Source: Serratia liquefaciens ATCC 27592
GTDB taxonomy: Bacteria; Pseudomonadota; Gammaproteobacteria; Enterobacterales; Enterobacteriaceae
DNA: 64,000 bases
Direction: 5' to 3'
NCBI RefSeq assembly: GCF_000422085.1
Contig: NC_021741.1
Span: 2,852,001 to 2,916,000, forward strand
Shown in pieces: positions 38,555 to 45,574 of the stretch (position 1 is its first letter; every line of letters starts with the position of its first letter). Below the pieces are notes generated by a model that worked only from the letters and a program-made list of their open reading frames with translations, did not search any database and was not told the DNA's origin. The position numbers were made by a program, and so were the translations under genes.

Positions 38555-40489
38555 ATGAACATATTTGACCACTATCGCCAGCGCTACGAAGCTGCCAAGG
38601 ACGAAGAGTTCACACTGCAGGAATTTCTTACCATCTGCCGGCAAGATCGCAGTGCATATGCCAATGCGGCAGAACGTCTACTCATGGCTATCGGTGAACC
38701 AGTTATGGTGGATACCGCGCTTGAGTCGCGTATGTCTCGCCTGTTCTCCAACCGCGTGATCGCACGCTATCCGGCATTCGAAGAGTTCTACGGTATGGAA
38801 GAAGCTATCGAACAGATAGTCTCTTACCTGAAACATGCCGCCCAGGGCCTCGAAGAGAAGAAACAAATTCTTTATCTGTTGGGCCCCGTCGGCGGCGGTA
38901 AATCATCGCTGGCAGAACGCCTGAAAGCGCTGATGCAACGCGTGCCCATTTATACCCTGAGCGCCAACGGCGAACGCAGCCCGGTAAACGACCACCCGCT
39001 GTGCCTGTTCAATCCGCAGGAAGATGCCACTATTCTGGAAAAAGAATATAACATCCCGAATCGTTACCTCGGCACCATCATGTCCCCTTGGGCGGCAAAA
39101 CGCCTGCATGAATTTGGCGGCGACATCACCAAATTCAAAGTGGTCAAGGTGCGTCCGTCCATCCTGGAACAGATCGCCATCGCCAAAACGGAACCGGGTG
39201 ACGAGAACAACCAGGATATCTCCGCGCTGGTCGGCAAGGTCGATATTCGCAAGCTGGAAAACCACGCACAAAACGATCCGGATGCCTATGGTTATTCCGG
39301 CGCCCTGTGCCGTGCCAACCAGGGGATTATGGAGTTCGTGGAGATGTTCAAAGCGCCGATCAAGGTGCTGCATCCTCTGCTGACCGCCACCCAGGAAGGT
39401 AACTACAACGGTACCGAAGGGATCTCTGCCCTGCCGTTCAGCGGCATTATTCTGGCGCACTCCAACGAATCCGAATGGGTGACCTTCCGTAACAACAAAA
39501 ACAACGAGGCCTTCCTCGACCGCGTTTACATCGTCAAGGTGCCTTACTGCCTGCGAGTCTCGGAAGAGATCAAAATCTACGACAAACTCCTGGATCACAG
39601 CGAACTGACCCATGCGCCGTGCGCCCCTGGCACGCTGGAAACCTTGGCGCGCTTTACCGTGCTCTCACGCATGAAAGAGCCGGAAAACTCCAGCATCTAC
39701 TCGAAGATGCGCGTCTATGACGGCGAAAGCCTGAAGGATACCGATCCGAAAGCCAAGTCGTACCAGGAATACCGCGACTACGCCGGGGTCGATGAAGGCA
39801 TGAACGGCCTGTCCACCCGCTTCGCGTTTAAAATACTGTCGCGGGTGTTCAACTTTGATCACGCAGAGGTCGCCGCTAACCCGGTTCACCTGTTCTATGT
39901 GTTGGAACAGCAGATCGAACGTGAGCAATTCCCGCAAGATCTGGCAGAGAAATACCTGGAGCACCTGAAAGGCTATCTGATCCCGAAATACGCCGAATTT
40001 ATCGGCAAAGAGATCCAGACGGCCTATCTGGAATCTTACTCGGAATACGGTCAGAACATTTTTGACCGCTACGTGACCTATGCAGACTTCTGGATCCAGG
40101 ATCAAGAGTACCGTGATCCGGACACCGGCCAGCTGTTCGATCGCGAGTCCCTGAACGCTGAACTGGAGAAAATCGAGAAACCGGCCGGCATCAGCAACCC
40201 GAAAGATTTCCGCAACGAAATAGTCAACTTCGTGCTGCGCGCCCGTGCTAACAATAGTGGCCGTAACCCTAACTGGACCAGCTATGAGAAGCTGCGTACC
40301 GTGATCGAGAAGAAAATGTTCTCGAACACCGAAGAGTTACTGCCGGTGATTTCCTTTAACGCAAAAACCTCAACGGATGAGCAGAAAAAACACGACGACT
40401 TCGTCGACCGTATGATGGAGAAAGGCTACACCCGCAAACAGGTTCGTCTGCTGTGTGAATGGTATCTGCGGGTCAGAAAGTCTTCGTAA
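38555..40489 (+). CDS. yeaG: PrkA-type serine kinase/AAA protein YeaG
   Basis: Cytoplasmic stress kinase, 644 residues. It has an N-terminal AAA domain (Walker A GPVGGGKSSLAERL, Walker B-type GIILAHSNESEW) and a C-terminal PrkA kinase-like domain. E. coli YeaG acts in adaptation to nitrogen starvation. It is followed by yeaH, whose VWA protein is the usual partner. AAAGGAC precedes the ATG. Confidence 0.96.
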   Translation: MNIFDHYRQRYEAAKDEEFTLQEFLTICRQDRSAYANAAERLLMAIGEPVMVDTALESRMSRLFSNRVIARYPAFEEFYGMEEAIEQIVSYLKHAAQGLEEKKQILYLLGPVGGGKSSLAERLKALMQRVPIYTLSANGERSPVNDHPLCLFNPQEDATILEKEYNIPNRYLGTIMSPWAAKRLHEFGGDITKFKVVKVRPSILEQIAIAKTEPGDENNQDISALVGKVDIRKLENHAQNDPDAYGYSGALCRANQGIMEFVEMFKAPIKVLHPLLTATQEGNYNGTEGISALPFSGIILAHSNESEWVTFRNNKNNEAFLDRVYIVKVPYCLRVSEEIKIYDKLLDHSELTHAPCAPGTLETLARFTVLSRMKEPENSSIYSKMRVYDGESLKDTDPKAKSYQEYRDYAGVDEGMNGLSTRFAFKILSRVFNFDHAEVAANPVHLFYVLEQQIEREQFPQDLAEKYLEHLKGYLIPKYAEFIGKEIQTAYLESYSEYGQNIFDRYVTYADFWIQDQEYRDPDTGQLFDRESLNAELEKIEKPAGISNPKDFRNEIVNFVLRARANNSGRNPNWTSYEKLRTVIEKKMFSNTEELLPVISFNAKTSTDEQKKHDDFVDRMMEKGYTRKQVRLLCEWYLRVRKSS

Positions 40490-40521
40490 CGTCTAATGAG
40501 AATTAGCGTCATGGAGATGGC

Positions 40522-40650
40522 GTATACCCAAAATAATTGGCGTTGCATCAAGGCGGCAAGAGCGCTTATCCCGATGAGCTTACTCTGGTAAGTGATTCGG
40601 GTAAGTGAACGCAACCAACACAGAGGCAACGGCAAGTATAACGAGTATAG
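40522..40650. repeat. MITE-like palindromic repeat between yeaG and yeaH
   Basis: About 129 bases bounded by imperfect terminal inverted repeats. The left end reads GTATACCCAAAATAATTGG and the complement of the right end reads CTATACTCGTTATACTTGC; both arms continue into CGTTGC. Internal complementary segments (CCCGA/TCGGG and CTTAC/GTAAG) extend the fold. The family TACCCAAAATAATT...GGCGGCAAG...GAGCTTACT is common between genes in Serratia, Yersinia and Photorhabdus. Only one copy was seen in this window. Confidence 0.8.
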
Positions 40651-40678
40651 AAAGTTGGCAACGTCGTTTGGGGGAAGT

Positions 40679-41947
40679 ATGGCCTATTTCATTGACCGAC
40701 GGCTTAACGGCAAAAACAAGAGCATGGTTAACCGCCAACGCTTCTTGCGCCGCTACAAGTCGCAAATCAAACAGTCGATTGCCGAAGCCATCAACAAGCG
40801 TTCGGTCACCGACGTAGACAGTGGGGAGTCCGTCTCGATCCCCGCTGGCGATATCAACGAACCTATGTTTCATCAGGGTCGCGGTGGCACACGCCACCGC
40901 GTTCATCCGGGCAATGACCACTTTGTGCAAAATGACCGCGTCGAACGCCCTCAGGGTGGCGGCGGTGGCGGCGGCGGTCAGGGTAACGCCAGCCAGGATG
41001 GTGAAGGCGAAGACGAGTTTGTTTTCCAGATATCCAAGGACGAGTATCTCGACCTGCTGTTTGAAGATCTGGCGCTGCCGAACCTGAAAAAGAATCAGTA
41101 TAAGCAGCTCACCGAGTACAAAACCCATCGGGCCGGTTACACCGCCAACGGCGTACCGGCCAATATCAGCGTGGTGCGTTCGTTGCAAAACTCGCTGGCG
41201 CGCCGCACTGCCATGACCGCAGGGAAACGCCGCGCTTTGCATGAGTTGGAAGACGAACTCACCCAGATGGAAAACACAGAGCCGGTGCAACTGCTGGAAG
41301 AGGAACGACTGCGCAAGGAAATTGCCGAACTGAGAAAGAAAATCGAAAGCGTGCCATTTATCGACACCTTTGATTTACGCTATAAGAACTATGAGCGCCG
41401 ACCGGAACCCTCCAGCCAGGCGGTAATGTTCTGCCTGATGGACGTGTCCGGCTCCATGGATCAGGCCACCAAGGACATGGCCAAGCGTTTCTATATTCTG
41501 CTCTATCTGTTCCTGAGCCGAACCTATAAAAACGTCGAGGTGGTGTATATACGCCACCATACCCAAGCGAAGGAAGTGGATGAGCAGGAGTTCTTCTACT
41601 CGCAGGAGACTGGCGGCACCATTGTGTCCAGCGCGCTAAAACTGATGAATGAAGTGGTTGAGGAACGTTACGATCCGGCGCAATGGAACATCTACGCCGC
41701 GCAGGCGTCGGATGGCGACAACTGGGCCGATGACTCACCGTTGTGCCACGAACTGCTGGCGAAAAAGTTGCTGCCGATGGTTCGCTACTACAGCTACATT
41801 GAAATCACCCGCCGCGCCCACCAGACGCTGTGGCGCGAATACGAGGACCTGCAGGCAAAATTCGAAAACTTTGCCATGCAGCATATCCGGGAACCGGACG
41901 ATATTTACCCGGTATTCCGCGAACTTTTCCACAAGCAGACCGTATAA
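40679..41947 (+). CDS. yeaH: YeaH VWA-domain protein
   Basis: 422-residue partner of YeaG of unknown biochemical role. The N-terminal part is basic ([21 protein letters not shown]), followed by a Gly-rich linker of eight glycines at about residues 94-101. A von Willebrand A domain with the metal site DVSGSMD follows. The ATG at 40679 is chosen by alignment with E. coli ([11 protein letters not shown]); earlier codons of the frame lie in the repeat element. GGGGAAG precedes it. Confidence 0.95.
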   Translation: MAYFIDRRLNGKNKSMVNRQRFLRRYKSQIKQSIAEAINKRSVTDVDSGESVSIPAGDINEPMFHQGRGGTRHRVHPGNDHFVQNDRVERPQGGGGGGGGQGNASQDGEGEDEFVFQISKDEYLDLLFEDLALPNLKKNQYKQLTEYKTHRAGYTANGVPANISVVRSLQNSLARRTAMTAGKRRALHELEDELTQMENTEPVQLLEEERLRKEIAELRKKIESVPFIDTFDLRYKNYERRPEPSSQAVMFCLMDVSGSMDQATKDMAKRFYILLYLFLSRTYKNVEVVYIRHHTQAKEVDEQEFFYSQETGGTIVSSALKLMNEVVEERYDPAQWNIYAAQASDGDNWADDSPLCHELLAKKLLPMVRYYSYIEITRRAHQTLWREYEDLQAKFENFAMQHIREPDDIYPVFRELFHKQTV

Positions 41948-41964
41948 TTACACATAAATTCATT

Positions 41965-42453
41965 TTAAATCAGCCGGTTAACTCTGTTTTCCGGCTGTTT
42001 TTTTACCGGTAAAAAGAAAACCACTTCAGGATCCTGCTCATCAAGATTATCAATACGGCCACTCTCAATAAATCCGGCCTTCGACAGTAGCTTTATCATC
42101 GGTAAATTCGAGCTATTGGTTGAGGTAAAAAGTTTTGGACGCATGCAGATCGATTTAAAATATTCGATAAATTTTAACCCCACCTTTTTACGCCTCATCA
42201 GGTTACCAACCATAAGAATTTCTATAAATCCACTGTCGTAAAAGTGATAGTGCAATACGCCGTAAGCCACGACCATGCCCTCAATTTCGGCTACATGGCA
42301 GACACCAGCCTCGCACCACTCGCCGATCTGAGCATAGCGACGTGGGTCCTGTGATGCCAAGGTATCAATGTCAATCAATAGGTTAGCATCCGTTACTGTT
42401 GCCAGGCGAAAAATCAATTTCGGCTCCCCGTTATTTTTGTGGTTAGTGAGCAT
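41965..42453 (-). CDS. GNAT-family acetyltransferase
   Basis: 162-residue protein with the GNAT pattern: FRLATVTDANLLIDID at the start, a central VAYGVLHYHFYDSGFIEILMV strand pair, and the acetyl-CoA loop RRKKVGLKFIEYF (a weakened R/QxxGxG/A). TSTNSSNLPMIKLLSKAGFIESGRI follows, typical of the family's last helix and strand. The acceptor is unknown. Convergent with yeaH; its 3' end encodes the yeaH terminator. No strong ribosome site was seen, so the start may be slightly different. Confidence 0.8.
   Translation of the reverse strand: MLTNHKNNGEPKLIFRLATVTDANLLIDIDTLASQDPRRYAQIGEWCEAGVCHVAEIEGMVVAYGVLHYHFYDSGFIEILMVGNLMRRKKVGLKFIEYFKSICMRPKLFTSTNSSNLPMIKLLSKAGFIESGRIDNLDEQDPEVVFFLPVKKQPENRVNRLI
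41971..42004 (+). terminator. yeaH intrinsic terminator
   Basis: CAGCCGG and CCGGCTG arms with a 13-base loop and eight Ts, 24 bases after yeaH. It overlaps the last codons of the convergent acetyltransferase gene. Confidence 0.85.
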
Positions 42454-42552
42454 TATCCGCTGAGGTAATTCCTAATTACGTTTTTACCCATTGCGCGAAT
42501 TAGGAATATTCCTATTTAATGAATAGCCAAATTGCCATCTCAGGTGAATGCT

Positions 42553-42672
42553 ATGGAATTACTTCCCTTCGCAATCATCGTCGTTTTGATCGCAGTTGTC
42601 GTATTTTCCTTTGTCATGTATTTGCGACAAAGACGAATAAGTACTTTCAACGCCAAGCGGAAACGACGTTAG
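42553..42672 (+). CDS. Putative 39-residue small membrane protein
   Basis: Short frame read directly from the sequence: one hydrophobic segment (LLPFAIIVVLIAVVVFSFVM, residues 3-22) and a strongly basic tail (YLRQRRISTFNAKRKRR), a typical single-pass protein with its positive end inside. AGGTGA lies about five bases upstream of the ATG. No family is recognised. Enterics carry several small proteins of this kind. Coding status rests on ribosome site and composition only. Confidence 0.55.
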   Translation: MELLPFAIIVVLIAVVVFSFVMYLRQRRISTFNAKRKRR

Positions 42673-43078
42673 GACGCCCTCACACAAGGAAGTGGTTCAA
42701 CAATCCCCTATTAGCCACAGCCTCACCCTATCCCCTCCGGCTGGCTTTATCATCGAACCGATACCCAGCGTTTTTTCTGAGGATATTCTGATACCTGCAT
42801 CATTACAGATTTTCTGCTTGTCGCTGAAATTCAGGTGCGTTACTGTCGCCATCTGGAGACACACACCATCACATAACCAGAACAACATCCAGTTTGTCGC
42901 TATCATCCCTTAATCCCGCCGCTGCGCGGGATTTTTTTATGCCGTAAAGAACCGCTCAACGATATGAGGCACCGATATCCCTGCTGCCAGAAACTGACAG
43001 TGGCTGCCATTACACTCGCCATACCTGCAGGACGAAACCTTCCTGCCCTTTATCTGCCACACAAGGAAATCGCCGCCA
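42673..43078. other. Gap between small ORF and DJ-1-like gene
   Basis: No supportable gene in about 400 bases. A strong terminator lies at 42912-42938. Short frames at 42692-42913 and 42697-42906 look accidental. The stretch before the terminator could be a 3' untranslated tail of the small ORF or an unrecognised small RNA. Confidence 0.4.
42912..42938 (+). terminator. Intrinsic terminator
   Basis: ATCCCGC and GCGGGAT arms, six-base loop, seven Ts. It ends the transcript arising upstream on the plus strand, probably that of the 39-residue ORF. Confidence 0.88.
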
Positions 43079-43651
43079 ATGACGCGCATTGTGACCATTC
43101 TTACCGATAATTTCTCTGATTGGGAAACTGCCCTGATCAACTCTACTTGCCGCGGCTATTACGGTTTCGATACTCTCTTTGCCTCCCCCAATGGCGCCCC
43201 TGTCATTTCCTCCGGCGGCATGCATGTGACCCCCAATATGGCGCTCGAGGCTATCCAACTGAGCGAGACAGATCTGTTGATCTTATGCGGAGGCACGGTA
43301 TGGCGAACTGATCAGGCCCCAGATATCGCTGGGATGGTAGCGGAGGCCCATAGCAAAAACATCGTCGTCGCCGGCATTTGCGATGGAACCCGCGTTTTGG
43401 CGCAGGCGGGCATACTTGATCATCTTCGCCACACCTCCAATTCGGCTGAGAATTTATCGCAGCTTAACTACGGCGGAGCTGAATATTATCAGGATGTGCC
43501 CTACGCCGTAGCCGACCAGCGCGTGGTAACCGCCCCCGGTAGCGCACCGGTCAGTTTTATGGCGGAGATCCTGGATATGTTAGGGGTTAGCGATAACAAC
43601 CTTAAAGCCTACCTGGCCATGCACGCCGCTGAACACAGCAAACCAATTTAG
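43079..43651 (+). CDS. DJ-1/PfpI family protein
   Basis: 190-residue glutamine-amidotransferase-like protein. It starts MTRIVTILTDNFSDWE and has the family fold, with the candidate nucleophile Cys in VVAGICDGTRVLAQAG, in the elbow position of DJ-1/PfpI proteins. The usual His after the Cys is replaced by Asp, so protease or glyoxalase activity is uncertain. AAGGAA lies about 11 bases upstream. Function unknown. Confidence 0.82.
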   Translation: MTRIVTILTDNFSDWETALINSTCRGYYGFDTLFASPNGAPVISSGGMHVTPNMALEAIQLSETDLLILCGGTVWRTDQAPDIAGMVAEAHSKNIVVAGICDGTRVLAQAGILDHLRHTSNSAENLSQLNYGGAEYYQDVPYAVADQRVVTAPGSAPVSFMAEILDMLGVSDNNLKAYLAMHAAEHSKPI

Positions 43652-43704
43652 TCCCGTTGGTTTCAGCCGAGTCAAACACGGCCCCCCGCCCTCACTTTTC
43701 AGCA

Positions 43705-43733
43705 TAAAAAAGCCCCGCAAGTTGGACGGGGCT
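43705..43733 (-). terminator. Terminator of the hydrolase gene
   Basis: On the minus strand AGCCCCG/CGGGGCT arms with a nine-base loop are followed by six Ts, 19 bases past the hydrolase stop. Confidence 0.85.
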
Positions 43734-43751
43734 CCATCTAATAGAAATGCC

Positions 43752-44441
43752 TTATAAGCCGTTAGCAGCTTCATCTATCAAAGCGGCGATTTCTTTCGGA
43801 TGCGAAGCAAGAGAAGCGTGGCTGGCGTCCAGCGTAATCACCTTTTTGGCCTTCAAACGCGCAGACATTCGCTGCTGGTTTTCGGGGGCTATCATCCGGT
43901 CATTGCTGGAGATTTGGTACCAGGAAGGTTTGTGTTTCCACGCCGGCTCAGCGATCGTATTGCCGAAGGTGCTGGCCAACGGCGCCTTTTGCGTTACCGC
44001 CATCACCAATGCCTCATCAGCAGGCAGATCCTGACAGAAGCTTTCGTGGAATTTGTCTGTCTTAATCCATAAATAGCCGTCGCTGTCCGGCGCCAGGTTC
44101 GCCGCCGCAATTGGCGGATGTTGCTGGGTAATGCCTCCGGGGCTTTCGCCGGCGTCCGGTGCGAAGGCGGCGATATACACCAATCCCACCACGTTGGGTT
44201 GATTGCCCATTTCACTGAGCACCGCGCCACCATAAGAATGGCCGACCAACAGCACCGGTCCCTGCTGCTGCGCCACCATCTTGCGCGTACGTTCAGCATC
44301 GTCTGCCAGCGACGTCAGCGGCATTTCAACCGCGTGAATCGAGTGATATCCCTTGTGCGATAATTCGGTAATGACTTTGCTCCAGTGCGCTGCACCGCCC
44401 CAAAATCCGTGGACCAGGACTACGGTAGGTTTTGCCTTCAT
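43752..44441 (-). CDS. Alpha/beta hydrolase
   Basis: 229-residue alpha/beta-fold hydrolase. It has the oxyanion motif LVHGFWGGAAHW, the nucleophile Ser in LVGHSYGGAV, a candidate acid Asp in APDAGES or later, and the catalytic His in LDASHASLASHP. The start MKAKPTVVLVHG is preferred because AAGGAA precedes it; the frame is open 18 codons further. It resembles salicylate/methylesterase-like cytoplasmic hydrolases, but the substrate is not predictable. It is monocistronic. Confidence 0.85.
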   Translation of the reverse strand: MKAKPTVVLVHGFWGGAAHWSKVITELSHKGYHSIHAVEMPLTSLADDAERTRKMVAQQQGPVLLVGHSYGGAVLSEMGNQPNVVGLVYIAAFAPDAGESPGGITQQHPPIAAANLAPDSDGYLWIKTDKFHESFCQDLPADEALVMAVTQKAPLASTFGNTIAEPAWKHKPSWYQISSNDRMIAPENQQRMSARLKAKKVITLDASHASLASHPKEIAALIDEAANGL

Positions 44442-44779
44442 TACAAGATTCCTTCTTTCGCGTGGAGACGCTACACCAAACTTGAGCGTCCGCACTGTTC
44501 ACTTCCAGCACCCTCTGGCTCAAGCCTAAACGCCTTTATATACCCCCTTGTATATAGTTCACATCAAGAGTTTCCAGCAATAGCTACGAATAGTTAATCG
44601 AGATCGGAGCTCTTCTGATTCGCCCACCAGCTCACGCCATTCTCCAAATGTCAGTCGCCATAGGAGTAGCGTTCGGCAGTGCAACAAGATTAAAACTAGG
44701 ATTTATACCTATAACGATCTAAAATCCCATGAAAAAACAAAGAGAAGTATTTTCAACAATATCAATAGGGAATTTTTAC
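44442..44779. other. Upstream region of the hydrolase gene
   Basis: AT-rich, no gene seen apart from an ATG-initiated extension of the following small ORF (from 44729). It contains a TATATAC/GTATATA palindrome at 44537-44556 that may be an operator for the hydrolase. Confidence 0.4.
44537..44556. promoter_or_regulatory. Palindromic candidate operator
   Basis: TATATAC and GTATATA are separated by six bases, about 100 bases upstream of the hydrolase start, in the position of a promoter or operator. The binding protein is unknown. Confidence 0.35.
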
Positions 44780-44869
44780 GTGAAGGAAATGATCTCCATT
44801 CTTTTTATCGTAAGCCTGCTGGCGACGCTTTTTTCGTGGTTATTTGTTTATAGCCTCAATATTCATTAA
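44780..44869 (+). CDS. Putative 29-residue small membrane protein
   Basis: GTG-initiated frame (MKEMISILFIVSLLATLFSW, then LFVYSLNIH) with AGGGAA seven bases upstream. Almost the whole product is one membrane segment. An in-frame ATG at 44729 would add 17 residues but lacks a ribosome site. No homolog recognised. It lies near two other tiny membrane-protein genes (yqaE and an ortT-like gene). Confidence 0.4.
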   Translation: MKEMISILFIVSLLATLFSWLFVYSLNIH

Positions 44870-44883
44870 CGCCGTGCGAGAAT

Positions 44884-44916
44884 AAAAAAACCCCGGCATG
44901 CGCTGATGCCAGGGTT
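44884..44916 (-). terminator. yqaE terminator
   Basis: AACCC-C-GGCAT pairs with ATGCC-A-GGGTT (one mismatch, six-base loop), with a T-run on the minus strand, 45 bases past the yqaE stop. Confidence 0.85.
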
Positions 44917-44960
44917 ATCAAAGCCACACTATAGCCGTCCAGGTTTTACAACCACGGTGA

Positions 44961-45119
44961 CTACTGTTTCGTCTGGATCCAGAATGCGTGGATCAGCCCC
45001 GGGAAGTAGCCAAACAAGGTGAGGATAATATTGAGGATAAACGCGCCGCCTATACCTTTATCCAGCAGTACGCCCAGCGGTGGCAGGATGATGGTAAATA
45101 CGATTCTCCAAAAACTCAT
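44961..45119 (-). CDS. yqaE: YqaE/PMP3 family small membrane protein
   Basis: 52-residue two-helix inner-membrane protein, read directly because it is short. It begins MSFWRIVFTIILPPLGVLLD and ends in GYFPGLIHAFWIQTKQ, the hallmark pattern of the PMP3/YqaE family (UPF0057). Family members are stress-induced and influence membrane potential in yeast and plants. The start is the only ATG giving the family N terminus. Own terminator follows. Confidence 0.93.
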   Translation of the reverse strand: MSFWRIVFTIILPPLGVLLDKGIGGAFILNIILTLFGYFPGLIHAFWIQTKQ

Positions 45120-45342
45120 AATAGCGCCTCATTTTGTTCCATAAGCCACCAACATATTATATCTGCTTAACATTTTCAAATCTCACCCAGCAAATCGGTC
45201 TTCAACGTGGCATGAAAAATGCGTATAGCCACAGCAATTGTGTTGATACCTGCCTAAATTGAAGAAACAATTAATAAGCATTGATTATGTGGGGTTAAGC
45301 CCTTAAAATTTGTAACTTAACAATACAACTGGGTAAGGTTTC

Positions 45343-45519
45343 ATGTCGTCGCTGTGGGTTGCAACACAATACTTTTATTTGATTGGCTTGGTAGTTTCTA
45401 TGATTTTCACCTACCTGGTCAGCCGGGATACCATAAAAATTCGTTTTCTCAGTGCCTTAACGATTGGTTTAACCTGGCCCCTGAGCCTACCGGTAGTGTT
45501 GATGTTCTCCTTGTTCTGA
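45343..45519 (+). CDS. ortT: GhoT/OrtT-family membrane toxin
   Basis: 58-residue protein with two hydrophobic segments. The second half, IRFLSALTIGLTWPLSLPVV followed by LMFSLF, is nearly the same as the conserved end of E. coli GhoT and OrtT (IRLLSAFLVGITWPMSLPVA, then LLFSLF). These toxins insert in the inner membrane and collapse proton motive force under stress. No ghoS-like antitoxin gene lies beside it, so it fits the orphan OrtT type better than GhoT. TAAGGT precedes the ATG. Family membership is secure; toxicity is inferred. Confidence 0.9.
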   Translation: MSSLWVATQYFYLIGLVVSMIFTYLVSRDTIKIRFLSALTIGLTWPLSLPVVLMFSLF

Positions 45520-45533
45520 CGCTGCAGAAACCA

Positions 45534-45554
45534 CCCCGTCAAACGCTGACGGGG
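45534..45554. terminator. Hairpin between ortT-like gene and foxA-like gene
   Basis: Perfect eight-base arms CCCCGTCA and TGACGGGG around a five-base loop between convergent genes. T-tracts are poor on both sides. Confidence 0.6.
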
Positions 45555-45574
45555 CGATAGCACCGCCTCTTACA

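Noticed and set aside
44601..44616. Sequence resembling a sequencing adapter (AGATCGGAGCTCTTC)
   Set aside because: Only partial and interrupted match; surrounding sequence is continuous, so coincidence is likeliest.
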